The notes under the pieces: model-generated | Database searches by the model: none | The model's input: the letters and a program-made list of their open reading frames with translations, nothing else | Told to the model about the DNA's origin: nothing | Shown here: positions 12,111 through 25,587 of the stretch, one piece after another | How positions within the stretch are numbered: position 1 is the first letter of the stretch | Layout of the letters: each line of letters starts with the position of its first letter | Translations under genes and position numbers: made by a program | NCBI GenBank assembly: GCA_964019155.1 | Contig: OZ025242.1 | Location: 65,410,040 to 65,474,039, forward strand | Reading direction: 5' to 3' | Origin: Osedax fenrisi | Lineage: Eukaryota > Annelida > Polychaeta > Sabellida > Siboglinidae | DNA: 64,000 nucleotides

Positions 12111-12589
12111 TAGAATAATTTCCTGGAACGGGAACGTATATAAAAGTACGAACGGGAACGCAGAAAGGAACGGTTACAGAATAATGAACGGGAACGAGAA
12201 CGCTTAGACAGAAATATAGTAACTTTACAAGTATGGAGATTTATATAGTATTAATTCAAGATATTTTTTATATTTATTTATAATCTATTACAATATAAAT
12301 AAATTTATAGGATAATCATAAGTAGTAGGTTGAGTGAATATTTGGGGTTGGGAGGTAGTACTCGAGTAACGTTTAAACACATCTGAACGCATGCAGCGTC
12401 GACCGAAAATATATGTCCCAATATAAAAGTCATGATGACTACATTTTCACATTATATTCCTTCATACAGAATATTTATTCCACGTTCTATTAAATACTAA
12501 ATATAATATAAGGTTGCATATGGAATCATGCTACTAGCATGTATCTAATGAGGGCTTCACAGAGATTCTATGATAATCACGAAGGCAGC

Positions 12590-13200
12590 ACAGACTGCTA
12601 TTGTCATCTCTAAGGCATCATATCATTGATTATCATGGAATTCTGTTGTCATCTTGAAGGCGACAAGTCATTAAATATCATGGACTGCTGTGGATTGATT
12701 GATTTTTTAGTTGAAGGGGAAGCAATAACTTCACGAGTGTAATAAATACGAAAAGACCAGTTTTTAAAACTATCCAACTTGAAATATTATAAATATTATT
12801 TTTGCGCAGATGTTATAATAATAATGTATTCTATCATACGCTGGCTTTTTTTTATTATAAACATTATATTGTATCATATTGTATAATCATATTGTATATA
12901 TAGGGAGTGTCATATATTTGCTTCGAAAAATCTTTGGTATAAGTATAAATTTTGCTAACGTTATTGTCATCTTGAAGAAGAAAGGTCATAGGTTGATGTT
13001 GTCATCTCTAACGCACCACGTTACTAAATATCATGGACTGCTGTTGATGAATTAAGTTTATATTTATTATAATATATAGTTGAAAATATTAATATTTTCT
13101 AACGTATTTATTATCTCGAAGGCGAAAGTACATGGACTTCTCTTGTTTATCTTGAAGATGTCGTGTCAATGATAATAATGGATTGCTGTTGTCATCTAGA
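12590..13200 (+). repeat. Degenerate internal repeats of the transposon (right copy)
   Basis: Repeated motifs TGTTGTCATCTTGAAGG, TAAATATCATGGACTGCTG and TGTTGTCATCTCTAA form a diverged series mirrored in the left copy. No gene is visible. Confidence 0.5.
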
Positions 13201-14245
13201 TGGATATATAATATATACAAATAAGATGATAAGTAAACTTATATATTTAATAAGTTAAATTAATAAGTTTAGAGTTTATACCGAGCTTATACGATGAAGA
13301 TGCCTATCTATATTTTATAAGTTATAACATTATAACGCATCGTCGTGTTGACTGTGCATTGTAGACTACAGTCTGTAGCCTTTGATTTCAAAATACGGGT
13401 TTTATTGCTAACAACCTATATTCACATATTTTTATAAATATAACATATTCAAGATAGCAAATAAAATAAGATAACCAAATAAAAAATGGTATAAACTACA
13501 TTATTTTATTATTCAATAAGTAATGTATAAGATAATATAATCACTACCAATATACTAGCTCTAGCCATAAACATAGTCATATATGAGGGTATACCCACAT
13601 CATCCAAACTTTGAAATCATAGACTACATTGCTCAGAAACTATCGTTGGCACCCATCTATGAAAACTGCAATACCATGATGTACTCCATAAGTTGAAAAG
13701 TCCATACAAATTATCTCGCACAATGTTAATTTAAATAATTATTTATAAATAGTAGAATTGATATTGAACACTAAATCACCAAACCAAATTAAAACACTCC
13801 AAACGAGATAAGGGGTTACCTTACATATTATATAGTATATAATATAGGTATAATTAATATTAATATTTAAAAAAAACTAATCAATTATATATTGAATCCT
13901 AGTTATAGTAGTATATATTAAAAATCACACGCGCGAGCGATCTAAATAACAATAGTTACGGTTTTAAATAGATCGCGAAATTTGGTATATATTTTATGTT
14001 TTCATAATTATTATAATTTCAAATTATCTTTGATAGTATAAACATATATATTTATAAATATAGTATAATAATTATACTAATTCATAAGTATACTATAATA
14101 AATAAAATATAATAAACAAATTACTAGAATATATATTTCTACTGTTAAATATACTATATTATTATAATAATCATATGTAAAGAATAATAATTATGAACAT
14201 ATAAAATGTATACGTATATTATTATAGTTATTATGTATCTATAGT

Positions 14246-14249
<4 letters not shown>

Positions 14250-14278
<29 letters not shown>

Positions 14279-14463
14279 TATTATATAACCATTATATATA
14301 TATATATATAGGTTATTATATAACCATTATATATATTAAATATATATTTAATTAAATATATATAATGTATTATATATAGGTTATTATATAACCATTATAT
14401 ATATTTAATATATATAATATATTTAATATATATATATAATTATTATTATAATAATATATAATG

Positions 14464-14514
<51 letters not shown>

Positions 14515-15300
14515 TATTATGTGTACACGTTGGTTTAACAATTACGCATAGCTAAGCTATGACACGCCCATATATAGAGGCGGGCGTCTCAACTCCGAAA
14601 GCGCGCGCTCAGATATCGAATAAACTATTAGTCATAGATTTTTGGCGCCTCTAGTCTGTGTCTACGATATTTATTAGAGGTTAAAGTAACTTTAACTTAA
14701 AGTTTAACTATATTTAATAATAATTATTGAAATCTACTAAAATTGGTTTTACATCTAATTATTGGAGTTCATAATTGCATTCGAGTTGGTGTGAAACCCC
14801 TTTTACAATTAAGCATTCATTTTATTTTAAATGTTGGATTTAAATATTAGAGTTAAACTTTAAAGTTAAAGTTAAACCCCTTTTATAATAACGATATTAT
14901 AATAATAATTATAATAATATGATATTATTAATATTAAATATCGGATATTTTAAATATAGTTACAACAGTATATATCCAATATATATATATATACAATTAT
15001 ATTATTATATAATATAATAATATGTCTACTTACTATTTTGTTGTACTTTAATGTCTTAGAAATTGAATTATATGATATATGAAAACTTAGATTTCAAATT
15101 AATTTTTAATTATATTGGTTGTTGATAAATATTAACAAAGATTATAAGCTTTGTATATTACAGAATACAGTATAATACAGAATTATTAAATGCATAGATT
15201 TATATTTTATATTGTAAACTATAAATCGATGGTGAAAAACACATATTTTGCTATATATATTTGCAATATATCTATATATTTATAGTTTATATATGTATAC
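14250..15300. other. Interior of the 5.0-kb transposon with no counterpart in the left copy
   Basis: (TA)n tracts and ATAACCATTATAT repeats (14250-14515) are followed by a moderately GC-rich patch (14515-14680, with GGCGGGCGTCTC and GCGCGCGCTC) and AT-rich sequence. No open frame is evident. Confidence 0.5.
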
Positions 15301-15615
15301 TAGCCGTACCCGACCCGGCGTTGCTCGGTTTTTGATTGTTTGTCTATCTATGTGTATTAATTATAGCTATTCTTTATTCTGCATTATTATTTTTTTAATA
15401 TTTCAAAAATTATTTGAAAAATAAAACAAAATATTTAAAAAAATACAAAATATATTTCAAAATATTACAAAATATATTTTAAAAATATGTCGAAAAATAT
15501 TTTAAAAAAAATATAAAAATATTTCAAAAAAATATTGTTTTTTTTCAAAAATGTCAATAAAAATATCCAACAAATATTTTAAAAAAGCGTCATGATATTT
15601 GTTTCGACTTAACTT
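15297..15615. repeat. Dispersed repeat with CCCGGCGTTGCTCGG motif and A/T-rich AAAATATTT repeats
   Basis: TAGCCGTACCCGACCCGGCG then TTGCTCGGTTTTTGATT begins a block followed by about 200 bp of degenerate AAAAATATTTCAAAA repeats. A degraded relative occurs at 5397-5470. This is possibly the end of a separate insertion. Confidence 0.4.
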
Positions 15616-15639
15616 GGTACAACATTCAAAAAGTGTAGG

Positions 15640-16500
15640 GTGTTTTAATATAAATGCTTAAATATGCTTAAATATGAATGCCATAATAATGTTTTATAGG
15701 TGCTTTAATACAATGTAAATGCTTTACAGGTGCCTTAAATGCTTTAAATATAAATGCTTAAACATGCTGAAATATGCTTAAATATGAATACCATAATAAT
15801 GTTTTATAGGTGCTTTAATACAAGGTAAATGCTTTACAGGTGCCTTAAATGCTTAAATATAAATGCTTAAACATGCTGAAATATGCTTAAATATGAATGC
15901 CATAATAATGTTTTATAGGTGCTTTAATACAAGGTAAATTCTTTACAGGTGCCTTAAATGCTTTAAATATAAATGCTAAAATATGCTGCAATATGCTTAA
16001 ATATGAATGCCATAATAATGTTTTATAGGTTCTTTAATACAGGGTAAATGCTTTACAGGTGCCTTAAATGCTTTAAATATAAATGCTTAAACATGCTGAA
16101 ATATGCTTAAATATGAATGCCATAATAATGTTTTATAGGTGCTTTAATACAAGGTAAATTCTTAACAGGTGCCTTAAATGCTTTAAATATAAATGCTTAA
16201 ACATGCTGAAATATGCTTAAATATGAATGCCATAATAATGTTTTATAGATGCTTTAATACAGGGTAAATGCTTTACAGGTGCCTTAAATGCTTTAAATAT
16301 AAATGCTTAAACATGCTGAAATATGCTTAAATATGAATGCCATAATAATGTTTTCTAGGTGCTTTAATACAAGGTAAATGCTTTATAGGTGTCCTAAGGG
16401 TGTTTTAATATAAATGCTTAAACATGCTTAAATATTAATGCCATAATAATGTTTTATAGGTGCTTTAATACAATGTAAATGCTTTATAGGTGTCCTAAGG
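15640..16500 (-). repeat. Subterminal 110-bp tandem array (right end)
   Basis: The landmark GTTTTATAGGTGCTTTAATA recurs at 15691, 15801, 15910, 16020, 16130, 16240, 16350 and 16451. This is a 109-110 bp period for the first seven. Units contain TGCTTAAATATGAATGCC and GGTAAATGCTTTACAGGTGC. The unit differs from the 56-bp unit at the other end, though both share TGCTTTAAT and GGTGC elements. Confidence 0.9.
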
Positions 16501-16561
16501 GTGTTTTAATCATGCATAATGCTTTATTGGTGCTTTAAGGGTGCTATTCCTGTTTGCTGGG

Positions 16562-18620
16562 TGGTGAACACTTTTGCCTTATATTCGTTGTCGTGACTAC
16601 CTGTAGATGTTTGTACATATATAAATAAATAGTATAATATTAATTATATATTAATAATATATATATAAGATTAACGTACCTTTCGAATTGAATTTATCAA
16701 ATAGATTATTGAAGAGTTCACAGAATTGAGCGGGGTGTATTGCCTCCTTCGGTAATCTTTTACTTAGTAACGGTTCTTATGCCTGAAGCGACTGACTGTG
16801 ATAATGATTGCACTGCATAATTTACTTTCATTTTGCTGAAACTTGTTAGATTTATGTGTTTCTCTGTCCGGCTATCTCAATTTTGTCTTCCCTTTTATTA
16901 TTATATAATTCTTTTATATGATCAAATGAAATCAAACCATTTTTATAATAGAATCCATTGTTGTAAAGGCCATTACGTATACTTTTTAAAAGGTGAGGTG
17001 GATCATACATAAAGTATATCTTTATGTTATTCATCATGAAAAACTGTTGATCGCTTACTCCGAGATTTGCGTGACAGCTGCGATTATTGGGTCCCTGGTC
17101 ACAAATTACAACCTTTGGTGTTAACCCACACGCAATCACCTTTTCGATGCACTCTTTCAGTTTATGGGTAATAATGGTAGAGTTCATAGGACCTGATGTA
17201 AGGAAATAACCAATATACTGCTTCCATGATCCATAAATGCTGCGTACCATAAATACAGTGGCGTAAGTCGCTAGCTTTTCGGACCTTTGGTTATTTCCAT
17301 AATATTCGTATCCGATAATCGAATCGATTCTTTCATCTTATTGAAGATGGGTCTTTATCGACATTTCATCAAAAGCGATGGCAACCAGCGATTCCTTATT
17401 AGTAAATTTTTCCACCTTCTCCCTTATCGATTCGAATATCCGTTCGTGGAATCCGGGTCTCATATCAATGATCTTGATGGAGCGCCGTAATGTACAGATG
17501 GATGGTAGAGAGAATGTCGTCCTAAGTAGTCGATAACGTTTTGGACTCGAGTGCCATAACGACAGAGCGAACATCTTTTCATCGCATTTGTACCGTTTTC
17601 CGCGAGGTTTCTTGTCTGGTTCCAGATGGCGTAGTAAAAAATCCTTTAGATTACTCTTCTGGATTTGTGAAATTGGTTGGACTGGTGATAGGGATTACGA
17701 TCAAAAAGGACGAGTTGGGGCGAAATGGTTAAATCTTAAATCCGAAATAAATTTGTATAGGCTCATTTTGGGATGTAATGCAGCTAAAAAAAAACAAACA
17801 GGACAAAACTAAACCAATTAAACCAATTAAACCAAATAACTCACAAATATCTATACAAAATATATGTATATACTATTAACTCGTATTTAAGATTTAACCA
17901 TTTCGCCCAAACTCGTCCTTTTTGATCGTCTCCCGGTGATAGTGGTCGACATTTATTGTTGAGTCTGAAGGATTTTGAGCGTAGTCTGCTATTTGAAGCT
18001 CGAAGCATTCATATGGTTGTTTTTTGTGTTGCCACTCTCTTTTCCAATAATTTAATTGTTGATAATGCAGTTTCCAACTGATTATTTTGAGAGTCGATGA
18101 CGGGGGTACTCATTTGTACTGGAGAAACTTCGGGAGCGTCGATTCATCACATTCGTCCTCTGAAGCCGTATCAGTTTCATTATCTGTAATGAATATTAAT
18201 ATAAATATATAAATAATAATATATTTATATTATTATCACAAAGATATAGAATAGTATATTATAAATAAACACACATGTGTTTTTATATGTATGCATGTGT
18301 ATACCAACCGCAGAATATAGGAACAGTAGGCGTTTTCACAATTTGTCTTCTTGATCCAAGTTGAGGAGGCGGGTTCGTAACTGGTATTATGGTCGGAATA
18401 GCCATGTAAGCTAACCGTTTTCTGTTATTTTATAAATTAATATCAATTAATAATTTCAAATAAATAAACAAATTTTAATATTTAAATTTACCTTGACGAG
18501 TTATTGTACATCGTGTCTTCAAAATGTCTTCCACACACACGTAATTCTCTTAGTCCTTTAATCTCTCTCGATTTAATAATATCCAGAAGAATTTGGTTTC
18601 TTAAATTAATTGCCGGTTAT
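16562..18620 (-). pseudogene. P-element (THAP9-like) transposase pseudogene
   Basis: Minus-strand order: THAP-domain C-terminal part (about 18620-18492, VCGRHFEDTMYNN); a segment with AIPTIIPVTNPPP (18410-18309); a coiled-coil segment LETALSTIKLLEKRV (18183-17943); then, across a MITE, SNLKDFLLRHLEPDKKPRG and KRYKCDEKMFALSLWHSSPK; then the RNase H-like region with AIAFDEMSIKTHLQ, a stop at about 17336, IIGYEYYGN, MVRSIYGSWK, VVICDQGPNN and YFMYDPPHLLKSIRNG; then MKVNYAVQSLSQSVASGIRT and PKEAIHPAQFCELFNNLFDK. Two 79-bp introns are visible (18491-18411 and 16679-16601). One in-frame stop and several frameshifts make it non-functional. The THAP N-terminus is missing where it meets LINE A. Confidence 0.85.
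17692..17934. mobile_element. 243-bp MITE with 8-bp target duplication GGTGATAG
   Basis: It is flanked by GGTGATAG at 17684-17691 and 17935-17942. TIRs of about 48 bp share ACGATCAAAAAGGACGAGTT, GGGCGAAATGG and TTAAATCTTAAAT in inverted form. Removing the insert and one duplicate gives an uninterrupted P-element frame (CRPLSPVQPISQIQKS). An 8-bp duplication fits hAT- or P-type mobilisation. Confidence 0.85.
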
Positions 18621-20806
<2,186 letters not shown>

Positions 20807-20929
20807 TTAATTGAATGTATATTGTTTGTAGTTTATATATTTAAAATACGAAGGTGACATATTTAAGTAGTATTAGGTTATTATTGAAAACATTATTTGA
20901 TCTAAACCTAAAATATATACAAGTAACTA

Positions 20930-22225
20930 CCCGACAAACAATAATTACTGCACAGGACTCCTGCAGGAGTCCTTATTTGTAATAATCGGCCTATCTATTA
21001 TACATGTAAGTAGGGACAAATAAGGACTACAAAACGAATTTTCTGCATCCTGCTAAGGACGAATAAGGACTAAAAAACGAATTTTCTGCATCCTGCTAAG
21101 GACGAATAAGGACTAAAAAATGAATTTTCTGCATCCTGCTAAGGACTAATAAGGACTGAATAATGGACTTTCTGAATACTGGTAAGGATAAATAAGGACT
21201 GAATAACGGATATTCTGAATACTGGTAAGGATACATAAGGACTGAATAACGGACTTTCTGAATACTGGTAAGGATAAATAAGGACTGAATAACGGATATT
21301 CTGAATACTGGTAAGGATAAATAAGGACTGAATAACGGATATTCTGAATACTGGTAAGGATAAATAAGGACTGAATAACGGATATTCTGAATACTGGTAA
21401 GGATAAATAAGGACTGAATAACGGACATTCCAAATACTGGTAAGGATAAATAAGGACTGAATAATGGACTTTCTGAATACTGGGTAGGATAAATAAGGGT
21501 CATATAAGTATTTTCTATTCCTATATATAATAACCCAGAATTCAACTTACATCAAAAACTTAAGTTCAAAATTTAAGTTCAACTTAAGTCAATGGTAAAT
21601 AATTAACTTAAGTTCTAAACTAAATTCTAAATTCAATAATAATAACATTTTAATATGTACACTTTAATCAATATTCAATTGCTATATATTCAATATTGAG
21701 CAATTAGTTCAACATGATTTCCAATTATATTATCAATATAATTACGATTAAAATTGTAGTTCAATGTGTCAATTTAATGAGATTATGATAATTTAGAAAA
21801 ATACATAGGATTACTTAAATAATTTTAGTTTTTAGAATACAATTTTATTTATTAAAAGCAGTATATTAACTTAAATATAAAAGTAAAATAATAATTAATA
21901 ATTAATTTGCATAAATAAAAATTAAATCAATATATTAAAATAATTAAAAGGTATAATATGTTATTCTTTCTATATTAAAACAAGTATATATATATACTTA
22001 TTAATAATTAATAAACAGATAAATAAACAGTAACATATTATACTACTGAGCAGGGTTTATAAAGGACACAAAAAGTAAAGTTCTGCATAGTTATTTGGTC
22101 TACATTTTTAACATTACTGTAGGCACCCTTTACAGTAGTATCACAGTACATTTATACTGTTCAGTGTGTTATAATGATAAATAAGTATATTAAAACGGAA
22201 TTTATGCATGCAATTGTTTGTCGGG
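20930..22225. mobile_element. 1.3-kb non-autonomous transposon with CCCGACAAACAAT termini
   Basis: The left end is CCCGACAAACAATAATTACT and the right end is its inverted counterpart ATTGTTTGTCGGG. It is flanked by TA on both sides (20928-20929 and 22226-22227), consistent with a 2-bp duplication. The left third is a 43-bp minisatellite (21010-21495); the rest is AT-rich with TAACTTAAGTTC repeats. It starts with a 20-bp palindrome AGGACTCCTGCAGGAGTCCT (20954-20973). There is no real gene: the long frames here are read-throughs of the 43-bp repeat. The ends resemble those of the CCCAGCAAACAGG element. Confidence 0.8.
21010..21495 (-). repeat. 43-bp minisatellite
   Basis: About eleven units of AAGGACTGAATAACGGATAT plus TCTGAATACTGGTAAGGATA and AAT. 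Unit starts are spaced exactly 43 bp (for example 21201, 21244, 21287). The first units differ (AACGAATTTTCTGCATCCTGC). Confidence 0.9.
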
Positions 22226-22226
22226 T

Positions 22227-22264
22227 ACCATCGATATAAAGAAAGTTTTCTTTATATCGATGGT
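22227..22264. repeat. 38-bp perfect hairpin adjoining the transposon end
   Basis: ACCATCGATATAAAGAAA and TTTCTTTATATCGATGGT are exact inverted arms of 18 bp with a 2-nt centre. The transposon at 20930-22225 lies at its left edge. The flanks beyond (GTAACTACC against GTAGTTACC inverted) suggest the hairpin was longer before insertion. Confidence 0.8.
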
Positions 22265-22512
22265 AACTACACATCTTAAAATTAATTATATTTATTGTAT
22301 TGTATTTATTAAAATAAATGTGTGTCATTAATTTATTTTAATTAAATTTATTTTTTGAACACAAAATATGATAATTAATATATTTGTTATATATTTAATA
22401 CGGAAATATAATTATTACATGATCTTATTATCGATTACTAATATGTATTATTATAAATATATTGTGAGGGTATACTTAATAGATAAGTGATTATATATAC
22501 TACTTCTATTTC

Positions 22513-22592
22513 TACTGAATATTTCTACACCTAATACCATCTAGGAACTGTTTAGAGATCCTAGATGGTATTAGGTGTAGACGTATTCGGTG
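22513..22592. ncRNA. Pre-miRNA-sized hairpin (candidate; may equally be a fold-back element)
   Basis: A 22-bp perfect core stem pairs 22525-22546 with 22559-22580 around a 12-nt loop. Pairing continues outward to 22513/22592 with one mismatch and three G-U-type pairs. Size (about 80 nt) and stem quality fit a miRNA precursor. I do not recognise a known miRNA in it, and transposon-derived hairpins look the same. Confidence 0.25.
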
Positions 22593-22884
22593 AACATGTT
22601 TCATTAATAAAGTTATATTTATAATAAATATATTAATATGAATATCAATGTAATGTTAAAATATACGATACATGTAAAATATATTTATAAAAAAATATCG
22701 ATTTCTATAGAAATCAAATGAATCAAAATGTATTGAATAATAAGATGTTGAATTGTATGGCAAATTTTAATTGTATTATTCATTATTAAAAGAATAGTAT
22801 TTAGAATTGTAAATATAAAATAAAACTTTGCACTGAACTATATGTTACAATGTGTGCCTGTATATCGAACGTCGTTAGGCACAC

Positions 22885-22924
<40 letters not shown>

Positions 22925-23204
22925 CTATACATTAATAATATTACGATGCATTATATATGTCTATATGTATATTGTATACAGTATACTATGCTAAATGATG
23001 TAAACATTCATACGTATGTGTTTCTAAAGACTATGTTACATTTTATAATTATTTTCTATCAACTGACTTAACGCAAGAAATTTCCATCAGAAATTTCCAT
23101 CAGAAATTTCTAGCAGAAATTTCCAGCGGAAATTTTTGGTGTGAACGCACCTTTAGGATATTAATGCAACGGTGAAAATATATACAACTTATATGTAGAA
23201 TAAT

Positions 23205-23235
<31 letters not shown>

Positions 23236-23313
23236 TAGTTTATTGTTTAAAACAAACAAAATGACATAAAACAATAATAATAATAAAAAACAAATAACGA
23301 ATATAAACGAATA
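22593..23313. other. AT-rich DNA with small tandem repeats
   Basis: No gene is visible. A (TA)n tract lies at about 22889-22921. Four or five diverged 13-bp units like AAATTTCCATCAG lie at about 23080-23140 and are followed by GGTGTGAACGCACC, a motif typical of MITE ends. A (GATA)n tract lies at about 23205-23236. Confidence 0.6.
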
Positions 23314-24254
23314 TATAGGGGAAAGTCCCCGATTACCGTCCCCTAAATGATTATTTGTAATAACTTATTCAATATTAAATATATTTATTTGAAATTTTTT
23401 AATTAGTGTAATATTATGGCAATGGATAATGTGGCTATTTTAAATTTTGGATATAACTATATTTACAAGAATAAACAGGGTATTTGGATACATTTACCTA
23501 ATACCGACCCCCTAAAATAATCGTGATATAAATAATTGTAGTATTATAATATCCAATAAAAATAGTAGATATACATAAATATAATTAATTATAACATTCA
23601 CGCAATTTATTTTGTATTGAATTTATGTTTTAATAGTAATATTAAATTTAAATTTAAACTTTATAGTAATTATATTAAAATAGTGTATATTATTATTTAA
23701 TATTTATTTATTAATCAGTATGTATATAATCATCCTGAATCATGAATCATAAATCTATATTAATGATACTCAACCAACTTACGACATATTTTAAAGTAAA
23801 ATACGGATCTATTTTGATTGGATATTATAAATCACATGGGGTCGGTATTAGGGTAATTTAGGGGGTCGGTAATAGGAAAATAATATGGGTTGCTATAATT
23901 AAGATATCGTGGTTAATATAAATTCAAATTAAATTATTTTTATAATAGCCATAAACATTTTATTGGTCTACAATATTAAAGCTCAGTATTAAATTTTCTT
24001 TTAAATAATGAAGTATTTATAATGATTTAAACAAAATTATTATTCAAATATTTAAAAAGTAAAAACAGAATTACATTTTATCAAATAACAATTGTAGGAT
24101 TAAATATTTTTTTAAACAAAATAATTATTCATATTTATCATTAAATTACTAAAAATTCGTGAATATATTATTTTTTGATATCTCTTATAGTTACTGAGAT
24201 ACCACAGGGGGTCGGTATTAGGAGGGGGTCATTAATCGGGGACTTTCCCCTATA
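23314..24254. mobile_element. 0.94-kb MITE with perfect TIR TATAGGGGAAAGTCCCCGAT
   Basis: The left end TATAGGGGAAAGTCCCCGAT then TA is exactly mirrored at the right end (to 24254). Subterminal repeats of GGGGGTCGGTATTAG (and the inverse CTAATACCGACCCCC) occur near both ends (23500-23516, 23840-23875, 24205-24230). It is internally AT-rich and non-coding. The TATA at each end leaves a TA target duplication possible. Confidence 0.85.
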
Positions 24255-24399
24255 ATGATTTATAAATGCCATGTTACATATGGTTAAGATATAAAATTAA
24301 AAAATGATATAATAAAAAAATAATAATAAAAAGGGGAATTATTCAGATGCAAGAACTTAATCACCGTATCAACTTTAGGGAAAGAACAGTCTTCAAGTA

Positions 24400-25366
24400 T
24401 TATGATAATGAATAAAACTTTCTGAATCCTGCTAAGTATAAATAAGGATATAATAACGAACTTTATGAATCCTGCTAAGGACAAATAAGGATAAAATAAA
24501 TGATTTTTCAATTCTGGTATAGACAAATAAGGGTCATATAAAGTATGTTCTATTCCTATATAAAATAACCCAGTATTAAACTTATATCAACAACTTAAGT
24601 TCAAAATTTAAGTTCAACTTAAGTAATGGTAACTAATTAACTTAAGTTCAATTATGTTCTAAACAAAATTCGAAATTCAATAATAATAAAATTTTAATTT
24701 TGAATACAAACTTTAATCAATATTCAATTGCTATATATTCAATACTTGGCAATTAGTTCAACATGATTTACAATTATATTATCAATATAATTATGATTAA
24801 AATTGTAGTTCAATGTGTCACTTGAATGAGATTATGATAATTTAGAAAAATACATAGGATTACTTAAATAGTTATAGTTTTTAAAATAATATTTTATTTA
24901 TTAAAATCAGTATATTAACTTAAATATAAAAGTAAAATAATAATTAATAATAAATTTGCATAAATAAAAATTAAATCAATACATTAAATAATTAAAAGGT
25001 ATAATATGTTATTATTTCTATATTAAAAATAGTATGTATATACTTATTAATAATTTCCTGCACAGTACCATATTATACTACTGCTCATGGTATCCTAAGG
25101 AAAAGTTAAGTACAATTTTGTATTTTATTTATAGATATGAAAATGTTACTATAAATTTCCTGCTCAGTAACAAATTATACTACTGCTCAGGGTATCTACA
25201 GGACAATTTAAGTAAAGTTTTGCATAGTTATTTGTCTATAATTTTAAAATTACTGTAAATATCCTTTTAAGTAGCATCACAGTATATATATATATATACA
25301 GTTCAGTGTGTTATAAGGATAAATTAGGACATTAAACGGAGTTTATTTAAGAAATTGTTTGTCGGG
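24400..25366. mobile_element. Second, left-truncated copy of the CCCGACAAACA transposon
   Basis: It shares TTCTGAATCCTGCTAAG, TTCAATTGCTATATATTCAA and TTGTAGTTCAATGTGTCA blocks in order with 20930-22225, and ends AAATTGTTTGTCGGG at 25366. The left terminus and most of the 43-bp array are missing. An internal block with ATTATACTACTGCTCA is present twice (near 25072 and 25176). Confidence 0.75.
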
Positions 25367-25525
25367 ATAATATCGATGCTATGAATACATATAATTATAT
25401 ACATTATATTAACACAATATAAATGTGTATCTATAGAAATCACTGAAGCGAATCGGTCAGAAATCAATAGAATAAAGAATATCTGTGTAAATTAAAAATT
25501 ATCAAAATACATGTAGGTGTATACA

Positions 25526-25587
<62 letters not shown>

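Larger units (their letters stand above)
11530..16561. mobile_element. Complete-ended 5.03-kb DNA transposon with CCCAGCAAACAGG TIRs, superfamily unassigned
   Basis: The left end CCCAGCAAACAGG then AATAGCACCCTTAAAGCACC is matched by the reverse complement of the right end over about 33 bp. The left subterminal array has a 56-bp unit (about 11630-12110) and the right a different 110-bp unit (about 15640-16500). The interior carries degenerate repeats and AT tracts but no long frame, so it appears non-autonomous. Flanks read ...CCATTG before and TGGTGAAC after, consistent with a 2-bp duplication (TG). Removing the element and one TG restores the P-element reading frame. A 2-bp duplication with subterminal arrays recalls CACTA/EnSpm-like elements, but the CCC start does not fit that group cleanly. 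Confidence 0.8.

Noticed and set aside
17541..17812. Plus-strand frames opposite the P-element pseudogene
   Set aside because: Antisense shadows of the transposase coding strand and of the MITE TIR; no domain.
21096..21545. Repetitive 'protein' (SLFILTSIQ-type repeats) on the minus strand
   Set aside because: Read-through of the 43-bp minisatellite in two frames, inside a non-autonomous transposon.
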